DNA of 64,000 bases, taken from Aedes albopictus (lineage: Eukaryota; Arthropoda; Insecta; Diptera; Culicidae). Below the pieces are notes generated by a model. That model did not search any database. It saw nothing but the letters and a program-made list of their open reading frames with translations, and was not told where the DNA came from. The stretch is from the NCBI RefSeq assembly GCF_035046485.1, contig NC_085137.1, positions 503,336,536-503,400,535 on the forward strand. The letters run 5' to 3'. Shown one piece after another: positions 57,126 through 64,000 of this stretch (within the stretch, counting starts at the first letter, position 1; every line of letters begins with the position of its first letter). A program made the position numbers and the translations under genes.

Positions 57126-57649
57126 AAGAACTTTTAGCATGTAAGTACTTTATATGTTTGAAGTAATGTGCTATACACGAATTGACCAAAAAGCATCTTT
57201 CTCTCATCCATCAGCATTAGCAATAAAATGCACTTGAAGTCACAACAGAACAGAATAGAATAGGTCAATTCTGCATGGATGCAAGCGATTGCTTGCGTAC
57301 CGACGATGCGATAGGCTCATATTTCCATAGCCAAAAATGTTATTGCCAAATATCTCTTTCCTTTAGCATTTGTAACCAATTGAATTGTAATACTACACCA
57401 TGAAACTGACTAAATAAAAGGAACCCAGGTTCCAGTACCAGGACTATATGTTTCAATGCTTACGACATACCAAAACTTTCCTCTAGCACTCTGGATTTAC
57501 CAGATACTGCTTAATTTGGAATACTTTAAGTTCAGAACATCGGAAGAGTCTTTCTCGGATATTTAACGAAAGACTACGTGAGTAAGTCACAGTGATTTCT
57601 ACGCAACCAAAACCAGCGCTGCCGTCATTTGTTGTGTTTCCCATACTAT
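57126..57649. other. Unassigned spacer
   Basis: Part of this stretch (about 57300-57400, 'gccaaaaatgttattgccaa') resembles 11700-11750, suggesting an old dispersed repeat. No gene was found. Confidence 0.35.
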
Positions 57650-59984
57650 TCGCTAGAGGAATTCCTCCCGAAGTTCTTGAAGTAATTGAATGAAATCATT
57701 GGGTATTCCCTGAAATATTCTCGGGACCATTCCTGGTAAAGATGATTGAAGGGTTTCTGAAAGTTCCGAAGGAACTCCTGAATAAATTTTTGAAGATAAA
57801 CTGAGAGGAATTTATGAGGAGATCGCTTCAGGAATTCCTGGAGCAATCGCTGGAAAAAATCCCAGAGCAATCTCTGGAGGAATTTCTTGAAATATACCTG
57901 GAGAAATTTCTGGATAAATCCTTGGAACAATCTCTGGAAAAATTCCCGAAGGGATTCCCAGAGAAATCTCCAGAGGAATCCCTGTAGAAACATCTGAAAG
58001 AAAAAAACCCTTGAAAAGTTCTAGGAGAATTTCATGAAAGAATCCTTGAAGGGAATTTTTGGAGTATTTTCTGGAGGAATCCCTCGGAAAATCCCTGGAG
58101 AAATTTGTGGAAAAATCCCTGGAGATATCCCTGAAACAATTCCGGGATGAATATCTGGAAGAATTCCTGGAAGAATACCTGTAAGAATCCTTGAAAAACT
58201 CCTGAAAAATCTCTGAAGAAATCCCTAGAGGATTTTCTGTTGACATAATTTCTAAAGGATGTCCAGTAGTAATTCCAGGATAAATTCCTGGGTTAATTTC
58301 TGGAGGAGTTCCTCGATTAAATCCTGGAGGAATTCCTAGAGGTATTCCTGTGGGAATTACTGGAGGAATCCCTGAAAGGATTCCTGGAGGAATCTCTAGA
58401 CAAATTCTTGAAAGAATTACTGGATAAATTTTTGGAGGTACCTGTGGAATTGTGGGAGATTCCCATTTCAATTTTTTTTCTATTTCTGAAAAAAAAACCC
58501 TAGAGAAATTCTTGGAGGAATTTGTAGAGTAATTTCTGGAGGAATTTCTGAAGAAATCCTCGAAGGAATACTTGAAGGAATTTATGGGGAAAACCTTGGA
58601 GGAATTTGTGGAGAAATCCCTGGAGGAATCTCTGGAGGCATTCCTGGATGAATGACTGGAGGAATCCTTAAAAAAATTCCTGAAGGTATTCCTGAAGAAT
58701 TTCCGGGAAGTATTTCTGAAGAAATTTCTAGAGGAGTTTCTGGTGGATTTCCTGGAGAAATCATCGAAGGTATTTTTGAACGGAATCCCTTGGGGAATCC
58801 CTGGAGAAAATCGTGTAGATAACCCTGAAAAAATCCTTGAAGATGTTCCTGGAGAAATGCTTAGCGGAATTCCTAGTGGAACTCCTGAAAGAATCCCTGC
58901 AGCAATTCCTGGAGGTAAATCTGGAAGAATTACTGGAGGCATCCCTGAAAAAAAAATCAGAAGTTTTTCTTAGAGAAAATCCTGGAAGAATGTCTGAAGG
59001 AAACTTTTGGATGAACTGCTGACAGTATTTATGAAGAAATTCCTGGATTAATTCCTGAAGAAATTGTGTGAACAATTAGCCTTAGTTAAAATTCACAAAT
59101 AAAAAGAAATTTAAAAAAAAACCTGAAGAAATTCCTGGGGTAATTTCTGGAGGAATTCCTCAAGGAGACCCTAGAGAAATTCCTGGAGGAATACCTACAT
59201 GAATTCCTGGAGGAATCCCAGGAGAAACTCCTGGGGAATTCCTGGAGGAGTTACTGGAGGAGTTCCTGAAGCAATTCCTGGAGGAATCTCTGAAAGAATT
59301 CATGGAGAAATCTCTGCAAGAATCCAAGGATGAGTCCCTGGAAGAATGCCCGGATTAATTCCTAGGAGAAATCCTATTGGAATTCTTGGAGGAATCCCTG
59401 GAGAATTCTTTGGAGCAATTCCTGTAGGAGTCCCTGGAAGAATCCTTGGAATAATCCCTTGAAAAGTTTCTGGATTTCTGCAGCAATTCCTAGGGTAATT
59501 CCTGGTGAAATTCTTGGAGGAATCCTTGAAGCAATTCCTCGAGGAACTTTTGGGGGGAGTCCTGAAGTAATGCATGGAGGAAACGCTGGAGGATTCATGG
59601 AGGAATCCCTTAAAGAATTCCTGTAGTAATTCTTAGACGGATCCCTTGAGGATATCCTAGAGGAATGCCTGTAGGACTTCCTGAAGGAATCTCCAGAGGA
59701 TCTTCGGGAGAAATTCTGGAGGATTTCCTAGGGGAATTTTTAGAGAGTTCCTGGAAGATTTCCTGAAGAAATTTTTGGTGGAATCACCTAAGAAATTTGT
59801 AGGGAAATATCAGGAATAATTTCTGATGAAATCGCAGATGGAGTTCTTACAGAAACTCTGAAGCAATCTTTAGAAGAGCTCGTGAAGAAATCCCTGTAGC
59901 AGCTCCTAAAGAAATCGTTCAAGGAATTCCTTAAGAAACTCCAGAAGGAATCCCGGAAGCAATTTCAAGAGGAATTCCTAATTA
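57650..59984 (+). repeat. Largest degenerate ~12-bp repeat block (CCTGGAGGAATT), purine-rich on + strand
   Basis: Nearly uninterrupted units of 'cctggaggaatt' and variants ('cctgaagaaatt', 'cctggaagaatc') run here, mostly spaced 12 or 15 bp. Because the spacing is a multiple of three, all three minus-strand frames stay open for long distances. The longest is 376 codons (57812-58942), rich in GIPxGIPP, and another reads SRNSSRD. With no domain, signal peptide or codon preference against the repeat, I do not call a gene. Confidence 0.85.
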
Positions 59985-60244
59985 GGTCTCCTGTTAGCCT
60001 AGTCGTTAAGGCTATGGATCGCCAATCCGGAGACGGCGGGTTCGGTTCCCGTTCCGGTTGGGAAAATTTTCTCGATTCCCTGGGCATAGTGTATCATTGT
60101 ACTTGCCTCACAATGTACAAATTCATGCAATGGCAGGCAAAAAAAGCCCTTCAATTAATAACTGTGGAAATGCTCAAAGAACCCTAAGTTGAAGCGAGGC
60201 AGGCCAAGTACCAGTGGGGACGTCGAGCCATAAAGAAGAAGAAG
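59985..60244 (+). mobile_element. Feilai-type tRNA-derived SINE
   Basis: The head starts 'ggtctcctgttagcctagtc' with an A-box-like 'ttagcctagtcg' and a B-box-like 'ggttcggttccc' (60039-60050). The body contains 'catagtgtatcattgtactt' and 'gaagcgaggcaggccaag', and the tail is (GAA)n. These are features I recognise for Feilai of Aedes aegypti. It lies inside the 12-bp-type repeat. No clean target duplication was found. Confidence 0.88.
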
Positions 60245-60833
60245 TCCTATGGAAATCCCTTAAAGTTCCTGGAGCAAGTACTGAATTAATTCCTGGAAGA
60301 GTTGATTACAGAATACAAGGAGGAATTCCTGGAGGAATCTTTGAAGGAATTTTTAATATAAGTTGTTCCAGAAAGAATCACAGAAGGAATTCCCGAGTTA
60401 AGCCTCGTTGAAATTTTTGTGGGAATCCCTGGAAGAATTTCTGGAGGATATCCTGCAGTCTGTAGGGATTCCCGGAGGAATCTCTAGAGAAACTTTTGGA
60501 GGAATCTCTAGAGGCATTTCTGTAGGAATCCCTGGAGAAATCCCAGGAAGAATTCCTGCAGAAATTGCAGTTGGAATTCCTGGAGAAATCCTGAAGGAAT
60601 CCTAAGAAGCGTTCGAGGGGAACCTCCTTGAGGAATCCCTGTAGCAGTTCCTGAAGAAACTCCAGAAGGAATCCTGGAAGCATCTCCAAGAAGTGTTCCT
60701 AAGAAAATCCCTGAACAGTCACTGGAGGAAGTACTGGATTAATTCCTGGAGGAATTCCTGAAAACATTCCAATAGGAGCTCCAGAAGAAATTCTAAAAAA
60801 AATCTGGGGGAATCCTTGGAGGATTTTTTAAAA
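60245..60833 (+). repeat. Degenerate ~12-bp repeat block, middle part
   Basis: This continues the large block between Feilai and the next SINE. Units are of the type 'ggaggaattcctggag'. Opposed open frames (60378-60689 minus and 60408-60605 plus) are phasing artefacts. Confidence 0.75.
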
Positions 60834-60859
60834 TGTAGTTGTTCCTGAGAGAAACATAG

Positions 60860-61492
60860 CTTGAGCTTGATTGACCGCCCGTGGATGCTACTCCAGTATC
60901 GCCAGACCAGCTACACTCACACAAGGAACCAATCAGATATCTGCCGGGCACTGAGCAGGCATCATCAGTGTGTGAGTGTTGGTGATCTTCCATCTTTATG
61001 CGACAATGGCGCCTGCCACGTCATGTCAGGTTGCAGGTCAATGTGGGGAAGGGGAAGGAAGTGATGATTACAATCATTTGTATCCACATCAGACCGAATA
61101 TACCTCTGCGTCTGCACAAATTCAAGCGGATGTCGGAGTGTTGGTAAAGTATGGTGCATGGATGACAGGTGTAAGGTGATAGTTTGGTGTATTTATTACT
61201 CTGAAGATATTGCGACACAGTTCGCTTGATTACATAACTCGTAGGCGTTATATGATAGATTGACACTGTACTAGGAAAGTTGGTAGGAAGGGAAACGGCT
61301 TTTTCAACCCGTTTCTGGTTCCAGCGATGGCTATAAATTTATGAATATAAATGAATTGTATATGTGGAAGAGAGAAAGAGATAAATAGATAGAAAGATAC
61401 AAAGTAGGAGGAAAGGGACGGGCCAGGGATTGAACCCAAGACCTTCTGCATATGAGTCAGAAGTGGTAGCCACTAAACCACCAAACCCGTCT
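60860..61492 (-). mobile_element. tRNA-derived SINE, second copy of the 1470-2152 family
   Basis: On the minus strand the head starts 'gacgggtttggtggtttagt' (61492 downward) and carries the B-box-like 'gggttcaatccc'. The 3' end shares the module of 30018-30765 ('ttggttccttgtg', 'ggagtagcatcc') and has a 'tcaagc' tail. A 26-bp direct repeat with two mismatches flanks it (60834-60859 and 61493-61518), duplicating part of the 12-bp-type repeat block. Weak frames in it are not genes. Confidence 0.85.
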
Positions 61493-61518
61493 TGTAGTTG
61501 TTCCTGAAAGAAATATAG

Positions 61519-62330
61519 AGGAAATGCTCGGGTGAATCGCTGAAGGGATTCTTGGAGGAAACCTGAACGAATTCCTGATGAAATCCCAGGAAGAATTCCT
61601 TAGAAAATCCCAGGAAAGCTTTTTTAATAAATTCCTGGAAAAATTTCTGTATAAATACCTAGCTGGACTCCCAAAAAAATGTTTTAAGGAATTCCCTGAT
61701 TAATTTTTAGATAATCTGGTAGAATTTTCTGAAAGTGTTTCTATAAGATATTCCTGCTGATATACTTCGAATTATTCCAAATTGAAATATTGAAGCAATT
61801 TCTAGTGGTGTTCTTGAAGGAAGATATGGAAAAAAAATCCCTGAAAAAATCTCTGAAGGAACACTTGCAGAAATACCTAAAAGGATCTCTGTTGACTACC
61901 CCCAGGGGTAAAATCTCAAAAATAAAAACTCTGCTGACATTTATTTTGGAATCCCTCTCGCAAAAGCACTGGAACAATCACTGGAGGTACCTCTAAAGGT
62001 ATCCCAGGAGAAATTCCCGGCAGGAATGTCTGGTGATACTCTTAGAGGATTTTTTGAAAAAACCTTTGAAGCAATCCATGAAGGAAGCTATAAAAAAAAA
62101 AATATCGTGGAGGAATTCGTCGATGCATCCTTGCAGAAGTATCTGTAAAAAAATCTGAAAAAATCGTGGGAGGAATTTTTGAAGCAAACCCTGAAACAAT
62201 TACTATTGAAACCCTGGAAAATGCCCATGAAAGAACTCACGAAGGAAAAATTCCTGGAGAAGTTCCTGAAAAAATACCTGAAGAAATTTCTAAAGGTGCC
62301 CTTGTAAAAATGCATAAATCTCAGGTATTT
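61519..62330 (+). repeat. Degenerate ~12-bp repeat block, distal part
   Basis: Diverged purine-rich units ('cctgaagaaatt', 'cctggagaagtt') fade out near 62330. Short frames on both strands come from the repeat. Confidence 0.7.
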
Positions 62331-63164
62331 TGCTTTTAGCATGTCATTTGTTTGAATCGAATACTAGTAAACATTCGGCATTGCTTTTTTCAAGTTTTTA
62401 ATTAGAGATTTCTCCTTTGATTTGAATGGAAGCATGCCTGACCATGCAATCAAATTTAATATAAAGCCAAACTATTTCCAACAGTCTGATACGGTGTTTA
62501 CCCAGACAAGAGAGATCTTCCCTAAGCCCTTTAATTATTCGCCTAGTTTACTGTGCACTGTGCGTGCCAATGCAACAGATATTGACTTTTAATTTTCCGT
62601 TTAACAATTTCCAAAACAATCGAAGATGCATTTGTGTCGCGGAATTAAATCAATTGAGCGGTTATGGAGAAAAGCTCTACCAGTTAATGAGAACTGCCAG
62701 GAGATTGATATTTATAGAGCAGCAGACATGATACTGAATAGGGTGCATCATGCAAGATCGCAGATAATGGTGGAGCTCGGAAGATGAATGGTCTATTTGC
62801 TTCTTGCATGCATGTGTAATAGCAGTCAGCTTTGCGATATCTGCGGGGTGCGAGGCTTCCCTGAAGAATTATCCAACCACCACGCTTTGATAATAACGAA
62901 AGCAGCCAGCCGCGAGCACAGACAGGTGTGCGCCGCCGGCTCAGTTCAGTAGGGAAGTGAGCCAATTATCTCATTTTTATTAGCAGGGGTGTGCGAGCGA
63001 GTGGCGCTATAATAACTCGTGTCTCGTGGAGGACGCGGAACGGGTATGAGAATGAGAATGAAAGGCAGTTTGTTTGTTGGATATTGGTTCTCAATGTAGA
63101 TTCTCTCCACTAGGGGACGCCTTGAGGTTCTCAATCATCAATGAAGAAGCCAATAACAACATTA
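62331..63164. other. Unassigned DNA before the terminal LINE
   Basis: A locally GC-richer part at about 62680-63130 has overlapping short frames (62684-62965 and 62946-63134, minus) without domains. No gene is supported. Confidence 0.3.
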
Positions 63165-64000
63165 TTTTCCTATTACTTTTATTTATTTATTCATGATATT
63201 ATTCATTCATTTATTTAGTTAACATCAAATTCATGATAATACTGAATCAACAATTTGCCGCCATAATACTCGATTTGCAGCTGTAGCTCTCCAACGTCGG
63301 TCACGCCCAACACTCGCCAGATCACGCTCCACCTGGTCCGCCCATCGTGCTCTCTGCGCTCCACGCCTTCTTGTACCAACCGGATGGTTAGCAAACACCA
63401 ACTTTGCAGGGTTGTTTTCCGGCATTCTTGCAACATGCCCTGCCCAGCGTATCCTTCCGGCTTTGGCCACTTTCTTGATGCTGGGTTCGCCGTAAAGTGC
63501 AGCGAGCTCGTGGTTCATCCTTCTCCGCCACACACCGTTCTCCTGTACGCCGCCGAAGATCGTCCTTAGCACCCGTCGCTCGAAAACTCCGAGTGCTTGC
63601 AGGTCCTCCTCGAGCATCGTCCATGTCTCGTGTCCGTAGAGAACCACCGGTCTGATTAACGTCTTGTACATGGTACATTTGGTGCGGGGGTGAATCTTTT
63701 TTGACCGCAGTTTCTTCTGGAGCCCATAGTAGGCACGACTTCCACTGATGATGCGCCTTCGTATTTCACGGCTCACGTTATTGTCAGCCGTTAGCAAGGA
63801 ACCGAGGTAGACGAATTCTTCTACCACCTCGAAAGTATCCCCGTCTATCGTAACATTGCTGCCAAGGCTTGTCCTGTCTCGCTCAGTCCCACCTACCAGC
63901 ATGTACTTTGTCTTAGCCGCATTCACCACCAGTCCGACCTTTGCTGCTTCACGTTTCAGGCGGGTGTACAGTTCTGCCACCGTTCCAAATGTTCTGGCAA
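63165..64000 (-). mobile_element. RTE-like LINE, 3' part, running off the window
   Basis: The minus-strand element continues beyond position 64000. Its 3' end is marked by a repetitive AT-rich stretch ('attcattcatttattt' type) at about 63165-63230, typical of the short tandem tails of RTE elements. The 3' boundary is approximate. Confidence 0.65.
63231..64000 (-). CDS. RTE-like reverse transcriptase, C-terminal part (partial at window edge)
   Basis: The frame is open from the window edge to a stop at 63231. It begins mid-protein (reading ARTFGTVAELYTRL at the edge), so the in-window GTG at 63980 is not a real start. Visible motifs are the post-catalytic RT segment GLVVNAAKTKYM, then YLGSLLT, the thumb-like MYKTLIRPVVLYGHETW and RIRWAGHVARM near the C terminus. 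These are typical of RTE and related LINE polymerases, which copy element RNA at the nicked target. The catalytic F/YADD and the endonuclease would lie outside the window. There is no internal stop in 256 codons, so the copy may be recent. Placement in the RTE clade rather than a neighbouring LINE clade is moderate. Confidence 0.75.
   Translation of the reverse strand, partial: ARTFGTVAELYTRLKREAAKVGLVVNAAKTKYMLVGGTERDRTSLGSNVTIDGDTFEVVEEFVYLGSLLTADNNVSREIRRRIISGSRAYYGLQKKLRSKKIHPRTKCTMYKTLIRPVVLYGHETWTMLEEDLQALGVFERRVLRTIFGGVQENGVWRRRMNHELAALYGEPSIKKVAKAGRIRWAGHVARMPENNPAKLVFANHPVGTRRRGAQRARWADQVERDLASVGRDRRWRATAANRVLWRQIVDSVLS

Noticed and set aside
57812..58942. 376-codon minus-strand frame rich in GIP/SRN
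   Set aside because: It lies wholly in the 12-bp-type repeat, all three frames are open there, and there is no domain or start context. I treat it as a repeat artefact.

Overview
This 64 kb window is mosquito DNA, most likely Aedes aegypti or a close relative. The evidence is a recognisable Feilai-type tRNA-derived SINE, a Waldo-like R1-clade LINE sitting in its (ACAY)n target, a Penelope-like element, an RTE-like LINE, and very dense TA-flanked non-autonomous (MITE-like) elements nested in one another. I find no complete host protein gene. The only complete, undamaged reading frames are the two ORFs of the Waldo-like LINE. One GC-richer, apparently non-repetitive stretch (about 14940-16406) could be the 5' exon of a host gene on the + strand.

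Layout. 1-3480: a satellite of ~181-bp monomers, interrupted by a tRNA-headed SINE with a perfect 21-bp target duplication. 4447-8071: three TA or TIR elements nested inside each other. 8089-10433: a short MITE, a retroposed segment with a perfect 21-bp duplication, and a candidate solo LTR. 10480-14830: degenerate purine/pyrimidine-skewed short repeats of about 12 bp (GGAATTCCTCCA type), and a second weak repeat. 16588-17507: a full-length fold-back element. 17990-29815: a large composite. An element with 11-bp TIRs carries a (TGTR)n microsatellite and a ~150-bp tandem array. A full-length Waldo-like LINE and a 5'-truncated relative lie in the microsatellite, and an 8-bp-TSD element carrying a 2.4-kb fold-back element lies in the array. 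30018-30765: a retroposon sharing its 3' module with the two long SINEs. 30949-37147: MITEs, palindromes, another SINE, a long imperfect inverted repeat and more 12-bp-type repeat. 37890-39360: a 5'-truncated Penelope-like element with an in-frame stop. 40836-56835: MITEs, degenerate tandem repeats and unassigned AT-rich DNA. 56400-62330: the largest 12-bp-type block, interrupted by Feilai and another SINE. 63165-64000: the 3' part of an RTE-like LINE running off the window.

The region can be read as a record of successive insertions: simple and satellite DNA received LINEs, SINEs and DNA-transposon derivatives, several with intact target-site duplications. The autonomous-type machinery present is the R1-clade LINE (intact frames), Penelope RT/GIY-YIG (broken) and the RTE RT fragment (partial). 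Everything else is non-autonomous. Clade names come from family knowledge of visible motifs. Boundaries come from TIRs or TSDs read by eye, and no database search was possible.
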